A DNA stretch of 64,000 nt from JBCDJG01 sp038748065 (GCA_038748065.1 JBCDJG010000011.1:1-64000); one strand, 5' to 3'. Shown: positions 51,457 through 60,895, counted from the first letter of the stretch. A program made the numbers and translations. The notes: generated by a model not told the origin, from the letters alone.

Positions 51457-51477
51457 GAAAAGCGATCGTGCCGGTGC

Positions 51478-52164
51478 TCAACTAAAGTGGTATTCGCTCA
51501 TGCCGAGCGAAAACATATTTCCAAGATCGCAAAAACCCGGCATATGCTCGATCATTTCCTCCAGCGCCTGTTGCGAGCCGAAGTAGCGTGCATCATCCGT
51601 GAAATCCTCCAGGCTGTAGAAATGTTCGGAGACAATGGCGCGATAGGTGGGGGCGCCTGGCGTGAGTGGCCTGGCGACAGCATTGCGCACATAGGACCAG
51701 CGCAGCGGGTGCAAGTCGAATGATTGGGCCGAATGCAGCACCTGCCAGTTGTGGTAGAAGTCTTCGTCGGAGACGTCGGCCGGTTTGCCATTCGCACCGA
51801 ACTGGGTAATGCCTGGGCGGCGCTCGCCATCCTGCCAGTCTTGATCAAAAGGCTGTACGATGGATTCTGTCACCAGGTAGCCGGTAATCGTGTCGCTGAT
51901 ATCGCTCAGGCAGTCCTCAATTGGGCCCCGTTCATCCAGGCTGGCCTGCCAGAAAGAAACCACAGCAGCGACATCCTGCCATGGCCCCATCAGCCGCCCA
52001 GGCGCCTGCGCCTGAATCGTTTCGTTCAGGTCGGCGATGTTTATTGTCATGCGGCTGGCGCCCAGTTCTCTCAGGTCGTCGACTACCGCGCCGAAGAGCT
52101 TAGCGCTGAACGCGTCGGGCGAGAGCTCCGCCGAGCGTTTTAGCAGGTAGATCATTTTTTCCAT
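51478..52164 (-). CDS. EthD-domain-like protein
   Basis: The 228-residue protein begins KMIYLLKRSAELSPDAFSAKLFG and has a second similar half (ITQFGANGKPADVSDEDFYHNWQVLHS), the dimeric alpha-beta barrel pattern of EthD-type proteins with two repeats. These small proteins often accompany catabolic P450 or dehydratase genes. The activity is unknown. The barrel assignment is from the repeated LxKR...F..xW pattern. Confidence 0.75.
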   Translation of the reverse strand: MEKMIYLLKRSAELSPDAFSAKLFGAVVDDLRELGASRMTINIADLNETIQAQAPGRLMGPWQDVAAVVSFWQASLDERGPIEDCLSDISDTITGYLVTESIVQPFDQDWQDGERRPGITQFGANGKPADVSDEDFYHNWQVLHSAQSFDLHPLRWSYVRNAVARPLTPGAPTYRAIVSEHFYSLEDFTDDARYFGSQQALEEMIEHMPGFCDLGNMFSLGMSEYHFS

Positions 52165-52236
52165 GGCGTGTCCTACGGCGGGTGCTCGCCGTGTCCTGTC
52201 TCGCTTTCGAGGCTCGCGAGTTCAGCACACGGCCTG

Positions 52237-52340
52237 CTAACGGTCAATGTTTGCGACCGTCTCCTCCAGCTGTTGCCTCAGCCAGTTGTGCCCGGGGTCT
52301 GAGTCCTTGAACTCGTGCTGTAACGCAGCATAAAGGCACG
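52237..52340 (-). pseudogene. Possible LysR-type regulator C-terminal fragment
   Basis: The minus strand reads LQHEFKDSDPGHNWLRQQL and a short helix before TAG at 52237. The DPGHxWLRxxL pattern resembles the last residues of LysR-type regulators. The fragment is only about 34 codons and has no start, so this is tentative. The rest of the 251-bp gap (52165-52415) shows nothing further. Confidence 0.3.
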
Positions 52341-52415
52341 TCAGTTTTCGGGGCATTCAGACAGATAGCGTATTAACATGTCGGTTCGGCTTTTTCAGCG
52401 CTGCGCGATAAGCAC

Positions 52416-52925
52416 ATGAACCTCGACTATGTTCTGGCCAAGGAGGCTATCAGAGATCAGCTATATGCCTACTGCAGGTCCTTGGATCGCATGGACAAGT
52501 CGTCCGCTTACGATTTGTGGAACGAAGGCTCCATTGCTAACTACCACGGCGTCTATGAAGGCACAGGCACTGGTTTTATTGACTGGGTATGGGAAGCTCA
52601 CGGGGCTATGGAGCGCCATTCCCACCAGATATCGAACATCATCATCGAGGTCGATGGAGATACCGCTCGAAGCGAGTCCTACGTTACAGTGGCGCTGTGG
52701 ATGGCTGTAGCGGAGGAAGGCAAAGTGCTTGAGATCATTGCCCGCGGTCGCTATCTCGATACCTGGTCACGGCAAGTTGGCAGAGGGGGTGAAAAGCGTT
52801 GGGGGATCGATCGTCGAGAGCACCTGGTAGATATGCAGACCCAGACGCTAATGGACGCGGGCGAAGTGGCTGATGCCTCTCGCCGTGATTTGCAGGATCC
52901 GTCATTTGGGATATTCGCGCGATGA
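52416..52925 (+). CDS. SnoaL-like (NTF2-superfamily) protein
   Basis: The 169-residue protein (IRDQLYAYCRSLDRMDKSSAY, then HSHQISNIIIEVDGDTARSESYV) has the aspartate/arginine pattern of SnoaL_4/ring-hydroxylating or dehydratase-like NTF2-fold proteins. The conserved Asp-Arg and His-Ser-His-Gln line the pocket. It overlaps the GST gene by 4 bp. The substrate is probably a small aromatic or steroid-like intermediate. Confidence 0.8.
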   Translation: MNLDYVLAKEAIRDQLYAYCRSLDRMDKSSAYDLWNEGSIANYHGVYEGTGTGFIDWVWEAHGAMERHSHQISNIIIEVDGDTARSESYVTVALWMAVAEEGKVLEIIARGRYLDTWSRQVGRGGEKRWGIDRREHLVDMQTQTLMDAGEVADASRRDLQDPSFGIFAR

Positions 52926-53569
52926 TGAAGCTTTACGTCAACCCCGGTTCCGGTTCGGCCTGTGTCGAGGCGGCGCTGGCTGAACTCGAACTACCCTTTG
53001 AGCGCATCAAAGTGGAGTATAGCTCGGAAGAGGGCGTCGCCGATGATAGCTTTGCTGAAATCAACCCGCGTATGCAGATTCCCGCGCTCATTCTCGAAGA
53101 TGGCACTTGCCTGACCGAAACCGCGGCCATTCTGATGCATCTGGCCGATACTCACCCGGCGTCTGGCCTGGCCCCGGCATCGGGCACGCTGGAACGTGCT
53201 CGGCTTAACCAGTGGATGTGTTTCACGCTCAGCAATATCTATGAAGGCGAACTGCGCAAGAACTATCCGCATCGCTACGTAAGTGGTGATCCGGACGCGG
53301 TAGAAGAAGCCGCAGAGGCCTTCGTGATGAGCAATTACAAGCTGCTGGAAGAAGCCATGGGCGACGGCCCCTATTTTGGCGGTGAAACCTGCACCATTTT
53401 CGACCTCTACCTGTGGATGTTCGTCAACTGGTTTGAGGAGTTCGACGACTTCCGGTCTGCCTGTCCCAAGATCGTTGGGCTTGCGGAGACGGTTATGTTG
53501 CGACCGAAAGTCGCGCCCATCCACGAGTACAACTTTGGCCCTGGGCTGGGTTGGGGTGGGCAGTTGTAG
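52922..53569 (+). CDS. Glutathione S-transferase
   Basis: The 215-residue protein has a thioredoxin-like N-terminal domain (MKLYVNPGSGSACVEAALAE, then IPALILEDGTCLTETAAILMHLAD, the glutathione-binding region with E-T/S-A) and an all-helical C-terminal domain with a conserved DLYLWM. The active-site residue is probably a serine or cysteine in GSGSAC. It is coupled to the SnoaL-like gene. Confidence 0.9.
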   Translation: MMKLYVNPGSGSACVEAALAELELPFERIKVEYSSEEGVADDSFAEINPRMQIPALILEDGTCLTETAAILMHLADTHPASGLAPASGTLERARLNQWMCFTLSNIYEGELRKNYPHRYVSGDPDAVEEAAEAFVMSNYKLLEEAMGDGPYFGGETCTIFDLYLWMFVNWFEEFDDFRSACPKIVGLAETVMLRPKVAPIHEYNFGPGLGWGGQL

Positions 53570-53575
53570 TCACGC

Positions 53576-54190
53576 TCACTGCTGCGGGAAGGCGGTCTTG
53601 TTAACCGCCGGCCGGGCTTGCATACCCCGCCACCAGCGTGCCAGCTGCGGGTAATTTGTGATTAGGTCGCGACCTCTTTCGGTCATAAGTGCATAGTCCA
53701 TCATCGGCACCAACCAGCAGTCGGCCAGCGTAAATTGCCCACTGAGGAAGACCTCTCCCTCGACGAGGTGTTCCAGCGCTGTCAGCACCGTTTCGATACC
53801 GTCAATTTGATCCAGGGTCAGGGTCTTCCCTTCTTCGTGTTCTTGGACATAGAGCTGCCAGATCAGCGAGGGATAGGCGTAGTTGTCGGCGATGCGCATG
53901 ATCTGCCGCATGCGCGCCCTGCGTCGATCATCTTCAGGTACCAGGTCTACCGCTAGCTGTGCAATAAGGTACTCGACGATGGCATCAGTCTCGAAAAGCT
54001 CGAAGCTTCCGTGCCTGAGCAGCGGTATCTTTTTAAAAGGATGCCGTTCAAGATAATCAGTTGGCAGCGAGCTTTGAGAAAAAATATCGGTGTGCTCAAG
54101 CCGATAGGTGGCCCCGGCCTCTTCTAAAACGATGAGCGGTATACGCGTGTAGACGCTGTAAGTTGCGCCGTAAAGCACCAGCTCTTCCAT
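53576..54190 (-). CDS. Glutathione S-transferase
   Basis: The 204-residue protein has the GST N-terminal domain (LYGATYSVYTRIPLIVLEEAG, KKIPLLRHGSFELFETDAIVEYL) and a helical C-terminal domain (LSGQFTLADCWLVPMMDY). It is convergent with, and only distantly like, the other GST next to it; the gap is 6 bp. The catalytic residue is likely the serine or tyrosine in SVYT. Confidence 0.88.
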   Translation of the reverse strand: MEELVLYGATYSVYTRIPLIVLEEAGATYRLEHTDIFSQSSLPTDYLERHPFKKIPLLRHGSFELFETDAIVEYLIAQLAVDLVPEDDRRRARMRQIMRIADNYAYPSLIWQLYVQEHEEGKTLTLDQIDGIETVLTALEHLVEGEVFLSGQFTLADCWLVPMMDYALMTERGRDLITNYPQLARWWRGMQARPAVNKTAFPQQ

Positions 54191-54339
54191 GGTATTCTTC
54201 CAGACCTTGCTTGCGCTAAACGCGTGCGATTGATGGTGGGTTTTGTCGGCGATGTGTGACTATAGCAGCTGACTCGGTGGCCCCATAAACTGCTAACGCC
54301 GACTTCCTCTGAAAGTATTACACTGTTAAGATAAATCCA

Positions 54340-56391
54340 GTGAACACTGAGGACTCCAACTTGAACGTCAAACGCTACATGCGGGCACTGGCCGGCTCAC
54401 TCCTGTGGTTCAGGTGCATCTTGGGTTCCAGGTGCATCGTGGGTTTCACGGGCATCTTGTGTTTTATGGGCAGCTTGGGAGCGACGAGCAGTCTGGCGAT
54501 AGCCCAGTCCTCCGGCGGCGCTGCGCCGCTGATCGATTCCGTCAAGCTCGAGGCTTTCGTCGATGGCGTGGTGATGGCTGCGCTGGATGACAACAAAATT
54601 CCTGGTGCTACGGTGTCAGTGGTGGATCGCAAGGGGCTGCTCTTGCTCAAGGGCTATGGCATCGCCAATGCCGATACGGGAGAAGCGGTAGATCCCGAGA
54701 AGCACCTGTTCCGTATCGCTTCAATCACCAAGACCTTCACTGCCCTTGCGATTATGCAGCTGCAGGAACAGGGCAAGCTGAGCCTCAACACCAATATCCG
54801 TGAATACCTTGGTGGCCTCGAAATCGACGACCAACTCGGCATGATTACTATTGCTGACCTACTGACTCACAGTGCCGGTTTCGAGGATCGTGTGTTCGGC
54901 TATTATGGGCCGCCCGGTCCGGATGAGGGTCCCTCCATGGAGGAGCAGTTGGCAGCCATGGCTGCCAACCAGGTCCGCGAGCCGGGAGAGATCACCGCAT
55001 ACTCCAACTACGGCTATGCGCTGTTGGGCCGCATCATTGCCCAAGTCTCGGGCATCAGCTATGCCGACTATATACGCCAGTACATCCTGATCCCGCTGGG
55101 CATGGAAAGCAGCGATATTCGCGTGAAAACCACTGAGCGCCCGGCTGAGATGCCATGGCTGGCGGCCTTACAGTCGCGAGAAGCTAAGAGCCATTACTGG
55201 CGTAACGGCTGGTTTGACGTGCTCGACTATCCGCCTTCGAGAAGCGCGGAACAAGCGGATGCGTCGATGTCTGCGACCGCGGCGGATATGGCTCGCTATA
55301 TGCGGATGTTATTGAATGCAGGCACACTACCGGGCTCAGGAAGCACCAGCGTGCGAGTCATCAACAGCGATACCTGGCAAACCATGCGCCAGCCGCTTTT
55401 TACCAATGGGCCAACTACCACTGCGAATGCCCATGGTTTCTGGGCTGATAGCCTGCAGGGCCACGCCGTGCTGAATCACGGTGGCTCCATCGACTCATTC
55501 AAGTCGATGCTGGTGGTGTTGCCAGACCTGGGCTTGGGCATTTTCATTTCTACAAACTCGGACAGCGGTAGCGCTCTGCGCAGTCTGCCCGGGCGGATTA
55601 TGAAGCAGTTCCTGGCCGTCGATGCGCAGGCACTACCGGAACCTGCTGAGGATTTTGGCAAGCGTGCAGAGCGCTACACGGGAACCTACATCAGCACGCG
55701 ACGTAATGAGAAGCGGCTCGACAAGCTGGTCACGGGCCTGATCTCCATCGCCAATGTCAGTGCCACGGATGATGGCTATCTCGTTGTGGAACGGAATGGC
55801 GAGGCGCGCCGCTATGTGGAGACCAGTCCCGATACCTTCACTGCGCTGAAGGACGGTGGTGTCGTCCAGTTTAGGGGCGATGATGCGGGCGAGGCCTATT
55901 GGCTGCTGCCCGAGCGCGGCCTCTACGCGTATGAACGTCCTCGTTTCTTTGAGCAATCCTACACGCTTCTCGTGCCTTGGGGCGCGACCCTGCTGTTAGC
56001 GTTGGTGGCCATGGGTCTGGCAATGTGGCGCTTGTGGAAGCCGGTGAATATGCCGAAGGGTGCGCAACTGTTTTACGCCGACCGCGTGCTCCTGGCCGCG
56101 GCTGCGGCGTGGCTCGGGCTTTCCGTGTTGCTCGCAGTAATTTTTTCGGCCTATCTGGAGTCACCCGTGGCCGTGTTTGCGCCCTATCCGTCGATCGGTT
56201 ATCGGGTGTTCTATGCCCTGACCTGGCTGGCAATGGGTCTTTCTCTGGCGGGGGCTTTCCTGCTGGCGGCGGCCTGGTTGCGACGGTCGGCTGAGTTTGC
56301 TGGCAAGCCGATACTGCTGACCTTGGTTGCGCTGATCTTCCTGTCTAACATGCTTGCCTTTGCGCAGTGGAACCTGAACGTCTTTAACTGA
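54340..56391 (+). CDS. Beta-lactamase-family serine hydrolase with C-terminal membrane spans
   Basis: The 683-residue protein carries the class C/esterase motifs SITKTF (SxxK, catalytic Ser and Lys) and YSNYGY (YxN), with the third motif near HGGSIDSF. A signal region precedes the domain and contains an 18-bp tandem repeat (54406-54495). The end has three predicted spans from about 545 to 683 (VPWGATLLLALVAMGLAMW and two more). Such proteins are usually esterases or peptidases, not drug-resistance enzymes. The GTG at 54340 is used; an ATG at 54379 is possible. Confidence 0.88.
   Translation: MNTEDSNLNVKRYMRALAGSLLWFRCILGSRCIVGFTGILCFMGSLGATSSLAIAQSSGGAAPLIDSVKLEAFVDGVVMAALDDNKIPGATVSVVDRKGLLLLKGYGIANADTGEAVDPEKHLFRIASITKTFTALAIMQLQEQGKLSLNTNIREYLGGLEIDDQLGMITIADLLTHSAGFEDRVFGYYGPPGPDEGPSMEEQLAAMAANQVREPGEITAYSNYGYALLGRIIAQVSGISYADYIRQYILIPLGMESSDIRVKTTERPAEMPWLAALQSREAKSHYWRNGWFDVLDYPPSRSAEQADASMSATAADMARYMRMLLNAGTLPGSGSTSVRVINSDTWQTMRQPLFTNGPTTTANAHGFWADSLQGHAVLNHGGSIDSFKSMLVVLPDLGLGIFISTNSDSGSALRSLPGRIMKQFLAVDAQALPEPAEDFGKRAERYTGTYISTRRNEKRLDKLVTGLISIANVSATDDGYLVVERNGEARRYVETSPDTFTALKDGGVVQFRGDDAGEAYWLLPERGLYAYERPRFFEQSYTLLVPWGATLLLALVAMGLAMWRLWKPVNMPKGAQLFYADRVLLAAAAAWLGLSVLLAVIFSAYLESPVAVFAPYPSIGYRVFYALTWLAMGLSLAGAFLLAAAWLRRSAEFAGKPILLTLVALIFLSNMLAFAQWNLNVFN
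54406..54495 (+). repeat. Imperfect 18-bp tandem repeat in the signal region
   Basis: Five imperfect 18-bp units (for example GGTTCCAGGTGCATCGTG and GGTTTCACGGGCATCTTG) start at 54406, 54424, 54442, 54460 and 54478. They encode a six-residue repeat pattern such as GSRCIV / GFTGIL / CFMGSL inside the hydrophobic leader. The repeats keep the frame, so slippage would change leader length in steps of six residues. Confidence 0.75.
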
Positions 56392-56402
56392 TCTGGCTTT
56401 TC

Positions 56403-57476
56403 TTGCGATCGCACGTTATCGGACGCACAATCGCGAGGAACTCTTGTGAGACAGTTTCCTTGACGACTGCACGCTCAGATGCGCTCATTCTGGAGGCCAT
56501 TGATGGCCCCACATTCCAAACTCGCTTTCGGAATCGCTCGCCGATGCTGGTCAGGTCTTACCTGCGTGGTTCGGCTTTACTACGACGTTGGACGGTGAAA
56601 CATCTGGAAGACGTCGCGGGACATGCGCAAGTGGACGTGCTGCATTTCCAGGAGGGCAGTGGAGATTTCGGCCAGGCTGCTGTACAGCCCATGGCGCTGG
56701 GCGAATTTATCAAGCTGAACGAATCCTGCCTCGATAGGGCCGATCATTACTATCTGTTCAATGAGCAGACCAATATTTTTACGACGTCAGCCACGGGCCG
56801 TGGTGGCTGGGGCGCGCCAACATCAGAAAATCCCGGGTTCAGCCGACTCAAGGCTGAATTTCAACTACCGGCTTTTCTTAACGAGCAAGATTTTACCTGG
56901 GCCTCGATCATCCTCGGTAACTCGGCAAGTCGGACGCGACTGCACTTTGACGTGGGGGGTGAAGGCAAAGTGATGCTGCAGCTCATGGGCAGGAAAGTCG
57001 TCAGGCTGTGGCCGCCACGGGATGCTGCGATGCTGGGCTTCGGCAACTCCGGCGACCGAACCAGTCTTGTGCCCAAACCCATGGAGGCGTTCCCTGAGGG
57101 TGTCCTGCCCGAGAGCGATCAGTCTCTGATTTTCGAGCTCCAGCCCGGCGACTTGCTTTACTGGCCTGCGCACTGGTTACATCAGGTTGAAAACCTCGAT
57201 AACCCAACGCTGGCTGTGATAATCGGGCTTGATGAAATCCCGTTTAACCCAAGTGTCTTTGCCCAGATTGCCAGCTATGCGCCCTGGTCAGTGCGGCGGT
57301 TTCTATGTGCGAATGCCGAGGCTATTCAGTCAGCCGAAGACCCAGCCGAGGAGATTCACCAGCTATTTGTGGAGTACCAGGCTTTGCTGTTCGATGACAG
57401 GCTTCGGGACCATGATTCCCTCGTGGAGTGGTACGCGGCTCAGGCAGACCAGTCACCCCCTGAGGGTTTCGCCTAG
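56403..57476 (+). CDS. JmjC/cupin-like iron oxygenase
   Basis: The 357-residue protein has the cupin_8/JmjC signature: RLHFDVGG (HxD iron ligands), then VRLWPP, PGDLLYWPAHWLHQVEN with the third histidine ligand. Such 2-oxoglutarate-dependent enzymes hydroxylate proteins or small molecules. The start is uncertain: TTGs at 56403 and 56460 are both possible and neither has a convincing ribosome-binding site. Confidence 0.85.
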   Translation: MRSHVIGRTIARNSCETVSLTTARSDALILEAIDGPTFQTRFRNRSPMLVRSYLRGSALLRRWTVKHLEDVAGHAQVDVLHFQEGSGDFGQAAVQPMALGEFIKLNESCLDRADHYYLFNEQTNIFTTSATGRGGWGAPTSENPGFSRLKAEFQLPAFLNEQDFTWASIILGNSASRTRLHFDVGGEGKVMLQLMGRKVVRLWPPRDAAMLGFGNSGDRTSLVPKPMEAFPEGVLPESDQSLIFELQPGDLLYWPAHWLHQVENLDNPTLAVIIGLDEIPFNPSVFAQIASYAPWSVRRFLCANAEAIQSAEDPAEEIHQLFVEYQALLFDDRLRDHDSLVEWYAAQADQSPPEGFA

Positions 57477-57557
57477 TGTAAGCCATTGGGCAGAGGTGAT
57501 AGAGGTATCGACTTGTTGGCCGGAGTCGCGTACCGCCGGTATACACCGCTTTCCTCA

Positions 57558-59672
57558 CTACACGCCCAGGTCAGAAAGGCCTCGACCCGATGCGGCCAGT
57601 TCAACAAGCGCCTGCGCGGGCTTTAGACTCTCGTCGCCGCTTTTCTGCCAGTAGTGCTGCAGTTTGTCGTGTACAGTCTGGCTACCAAGGCCCTCTGCCC
57701 AGTACATGACGCCGCCCTTGTGGGCGGGGAAGCCGTAGCCATTGACGTAGACAATGTCGACATCGCCCGGGCGCGCAGCGATGCCCTCTGTCAGAAGCCT
57801 GGCCGCCTCGTTGACAACAGCCAGCAGTAGGCGCTCAACGATTTCTTCCGGCGCCAGCGAGGCTCGCTCGTAGCCGAAGTGTTTTGATGCCGCTTCGACA
57901 ACAGCGCTGACCTCGGGGTCTTCGCTTCGCTTACGATCTGCCTCCTTGTAACGGTAGTAGCCCTGGCCGGATTTTTGGCCGAGCCTGCCACTTTCCACAA
58001 GGTTGTCGGGAATCCAATAGGTGCGCGGATCGCCTTTTTCTTCATCGCTTAGCGCCTGGCGCGCCATATAGCCAATATCGAGGCCAGCGAGGTCGCCCAC
58101 CGCCAGCGGACCCATGGCCATGCCAAAAGCTTCCATGGCCGCATCGACCTCGGCAGGGGTGGCTCCCTCCAGCAGGCAGAACTGCGCCTGCTGCTGCAGT
58201 CGTCGGTTGATGCGATTGCCGATAAAGCCATAGCAGACACCGGAGATGACGGGAATCTTGCCGCAGGCCTTGCCGATATCCAGGACCTGTTGCATGACCT
58301 CCGGCGATGTGGCATCGCCGCGGACGATCTCCAGCAGCTTCATAATGTTAGCCGGGCTGAAATAGTGCATGCCCACCACAGCATCGGGGCGCTTCGTAAC
58401 CGCAGCGAGCTGGTTGATATCCTGGTAAGAGGTGTTGCTGGCGAGGATGGCACCGGGCTTGCAGACGGCATCGAGCTGTTTTAGAACCTGGCTCTTGACC
58501 GCCATGTCTTCAAACACCGCTTCGATTGCCAGGTCCACCGTGTTCAGCTGTTCATAGTCGGTGACGAGTGAGAGGCGGGCGAGGCGTTCGGTGGCTTGCG
58601 CATCGCTCATGCGGCCGCGGCTGACGCTCGCCTGGTAGTGTTTCTGTAGGGCGTCCTGCGCCATGCTGACGCGCTCCTCGTCCACCTCGAGTAGTGTGAC
58701 CGGCAGCCCGGTATCCAGCAGATTGATGGCGATACCTCGGCCCATGGTGCCGCCACCGATAACAGCGGCGGAGGCTATTTTTTCGACCGGATTGGCAGGC
58801 TTTACAGGCAGCTTCGCCGCCTGACGTTCCGCGAAAAAGAGGTGCCTGAAGGCAGCGGATTGTGGTGAATCGCGGCATTCGACGAAGAGCTCGCGCTCTC
58901 TGGCCAGTCCGTCGGCGAAAGGCAGCGTGAACGCGGCTTCCAGAGCATCACACAGGTAGCGGGGCGCCAGCACGTCGGGCTTGCGACTGGCGCGCTTACG
59001 GGCTGTGGCCAGTGCGTCGAGATCGGCATCGCTGGGCTGCATGCGGATCTCACTGATGCGTGGGTGCTGTTCACGGCTGAGCGCGTGGTCAGCCGTCCAG
59101 TGTATTGCTGTTTCGACAAAGTCCTTCTTGGCGGGGTCGCCGTCAATAATGGCATTGATGAGGCCAAGCTTCAGCGCCTTTTCTGCGGTCACTGGCTTGC
59201 TTGTCGTGATCATATCCAGCGCTGGCGCGAGTCCGATCAGGCGCGGAAGCCGTTGTGTGCCACCGGCCCCCGGGATAATGCCCAGCTTCAGCTCAGGCAA
59301 CCCCAGCCGGGTACCGGCTGCGGCGATGCGATAGTGGCAGGCGAGGGCGATCTCCAGCCCCCCGCCCAGCGCGTGTCCGTGCAGTACCGCGACAACGGGA
59401 ATGGCCGATGCCTCGAGGCGGGCCATCACCTCCGGCAGCTGCGGCTCTCGCGGGGGCTGGCCGATTTCCTTGATGTCGGCGCCTGAGATGAAGGATCGAC
59501 CGACACAGCTAATCACGATAGCGGCGGCGCCGTCGGCTGCGGCCTGATCCAGGGCATCGAGAATACCCTGGCGAACGCCCTGTGAAAGGGCGTTGACCGG
59601 TGGGTTGTCGATGCGTAACTGCGCCAGCCCGTGGCTGCACTCGTAGCTGACGACAGGGGATTCTTTGGTCAT
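57558..59672 (-). CDS. Bifunctional enoyl-CoA hydratase / 3-hydroxyacyl-CoA dehydrogenase
   Basis: The 704-residue protein has an N-terminal crotonase domain (FISGADIKEIG, HGHALGGGLEIALACHYRIA, GIIPGAGGTQRLPRLIG with the second catalytic Glu) and, from about 300, an NAD-binding hydroxyacyl-CoA dehydrogenase domain (AAVIGGGTMGRGIAINLLDTG, ASNTSYQDINQLA, GMHYFSPANIMKLLEIV). It performs two steps of beta-oxidation. Its ATG overlaps the TGA of the thiolase remnant upstream, the order expected for a fadAB-type operon. Confidence 0.93.
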   Translation of the reverse strand: MTKESPVVSYECSHGLAQLRIDNPPVNALSQGVRQGILDALDQAAADGAAAIVISCVGRSFISGADIKEIGQPPREPQLPEVMARLEASAIPVVAVLHGHALGGGLEIALACHYRIAAAGTRLGLPELKLGIIPGAGGTQRLPRLIGLAPALDMITTSKPVTAEKALKLGLINAIIDGDPAKKDFVETAIHWTADHALSREQHPRISEIRMQPSDADLDALATARKRASRKPDVLAPRYLCDALEAAFTLPFADGLARERELFVECRDSPQSAAFRHLFFAERQAAKLPVKPANPVEKIASAAVIGGGTMGRGIAINLLDTGLPVTLLEVDEERVSMAQDALQKHYQASVSRGRMSDAQATERLARLSLVTDYEQLNTVDLAIEAVFEDMAVKSQVLKQLDAVCKPGAILASNTSYQDINQLAAVTKRPDAVVGMHYFSPANIMKLLEIVRGDATSPEVMQQVLDIGKACGKIPVISGVCYGFIGNRINRRLQQQAQFCLLEGATPAEVDAAMEAFGMAMGPLAVGDLAGLDIGYMARQALSDEEKGDPRTYWIPDNLVESGRLGQKSGQGYYRYKEADRKRSEDPEVSAVVEAASKHFGYERASLAPEEIVERLLLAVVNEAARLLTEGIAARPGDVDIVYVNGYGFPAHKGGVMYWAEGLGSQTVHDKLQHYWQKSGDESLKPAQALVELAASGRGLSDLGV

Positions 59673-59839
59673 GTGCGCTCTATCACCATTGCGATGCCCT
59701 GGCCGCAGCGGAAAGCCCTGACGACATCAGCACAGGCGGTGAGCCCTGCACCGCATAGGCGATTGACGGTGATTCCTGCGGTTTCAATCGGTAAGCCGGC
59801 AAGCAGCCCCGCAAAGCGCGCAACCACCCGGGGTATGTC
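59669..59839 (-). pseudogene. Thiolase remnant with internal deletion
   Basis: Minus-strand translation gives VVARFAGLLAGLPIETAG, ITVNRLCGAGLTACADVV and then directly GQGIAMVIERT and TGA. The first part is the thiolase N-terminal region with the active-site Cys in NRLCGAG; the end is the thiolase C-terminus (GGGQGIAxVxER). About two thirds of the protein between RCG and GQG are missing in frame. An in-frame TAG at 59840 precedes the homologous stretch, so the 5' end is also lost. Its stop overlaps the ATG of the following FadB/J-like gene. Confidence 0.85.
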
Positions 59840-59861
59840 CTATTTTTGGGGCGAATGTTGC

Positions 59862-60803
59862 TCAGGGTGATTCGATGCCCCCGATGAAATCGCGGATGAG
59901 CCGACGAAAGTACACCGGCGCACGGCTCCCTGAGGCGTGCGCAACGCCTGGTATTTCTTCGAACCGGGCGCCGGGCACAGCGGCTGCGAATTCTGCCACT
60001 GTCTCTGGCCGTGCTTCATCGAATTCACCCGTGACGAAAAGCGTGGGTATGTCGATCTCTTTTAGCCTCGGCGTGAGATCGAAATCGCTGAGGGAGCCCG
60101 TCGCGTGGAACTCTGTGGGGCCCCACATTTGTTCGTAGATCACCGCGTTAAACCTGACGCCTGCGCAGTCATACTTCTCGACTGCTTCGCCTCGAGTCAC
60201 AAACAGGTCATAGAATGCTTGAGAGGCCTTTCTGTAAGCGTCGCTATCCGTCGTGCTGGCCAGTTCGTGCTCGGTGAGCGTAGCCTGGATGTCGTTGGGC
60301 AGCTGCTGACGCAGCAGATTGGTGTCGGCAATCCAGCGCGGGGTCGATATCAGTGGCGACGACAGGATGAGCGACTGCACGCCCTCTCCGCCCGTCTCCA
60401 GAAAATAGTAGGCGGCAAGTGAAGCACCCCAGCTGTGGCCGAGAATGTGGACCTCATCCAGGCCGAGTGCGTTGCGCACCGCGTCGAGCTCGGCCACAAA
60501 ACGATCCCGCTGCCACAGGCTCGAATCTTTGGGCCAACCGGATCGGCCGCTGCCCAACTGATCGTAGCGAATCACCGGCCGCTCGTCGCCGAGCTGCGCC
60601 ATGTATTGTGCTCCGCAGGAATGACCGCCGGGGCCCCCGTGAAGCAGCAATAAGGGCGTATCTTCGCCGTCGCCCATGATCTCGTACCAGACCGGCCCTC
60701 CGGGTACCTCGACGAAGCCGCTCTGCCGCGGGATGCCGTCGGCGTGGGTATGGGCACCGGTGAATAGTGCAAGGGCACAAATGAGTGCGATCAGAGTAGG
60801 CAT
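59862..60803 (-). CDS. Exported alpha/beta hydrolase (proline iminopeptidase-like)
   Basis: The 313-residue protein has a signal peptide (to about 21) and the alpha/beta-hydrolase elements LLLLHGGPGGHSC (oxyanion), RYDQLGSGRS, HILGHSWGASLAAYYF (nucleophile Ser), TLFVTGEFDEARPE (Asp) and GVAHASG (His). The HGGPGG motif and the DQLGSGRS strand fit the proline iminopeptidase/tricorn-interacting F1 family. A periplasmic location is unusual for that family. Its stop is close to the truncated thiolase. Confidence 0.88.
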   Translation of the reverse strand: MPTLIALICALALFTGAHTHADGIPRQSGFVEVPGGPVWYEIMGDGEDTPLLLLHGGPGGHSCGAQYMAQLGDERPVIRYDQLGSGRSGWPKDSSLWQRDRFVAELDAVRNALGLDEVHILGHSWGASLAAYYFLETGGEGVQSLILSSPLISTPRWIADTNLLRQQLPNDIQATLTEHELASTTDSDAYRKASQAFYDLFVTRGEAVEKYDCAGVRFNAVIYEQMWGPTEFHATGSLSDFDLTPRLKEIDIPTLFVTGEFDEARPETVAEFAAAVPGARFEEIPGVAHASGSRAPVYFRRLIRDFIGGIESP

Positions 60804-60863
60804 ACGGCAAGATAGCGTCCGGCGTTAAACAGGTCCAGCGCTGGCTCACGATTATTGGCAGAC

Positions 60864-60895
60864 AAAAAAAGGCCCGACACCTGCGTGACGGGCCT
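60864..60895 (-). terminator. Rho-independent terminator after the enoyl-CoA hydratase
   Basis: On the minus strand AGGCCCG and CGGGCCT form a stem around an 11-12-nt loop, followed by a run of seven T. It lies 38 bp after the enoyl-CoA hydratase stop. Confidence 0.88.

Noticed and set aside
54340..56391. Antibiotic-resistance beta-lactamase
   Set aside because: The SxxK and YxN motifs are shared by esterases and peptidases; the C-terminal membrane spans and catabolic context point away from drug resistance.
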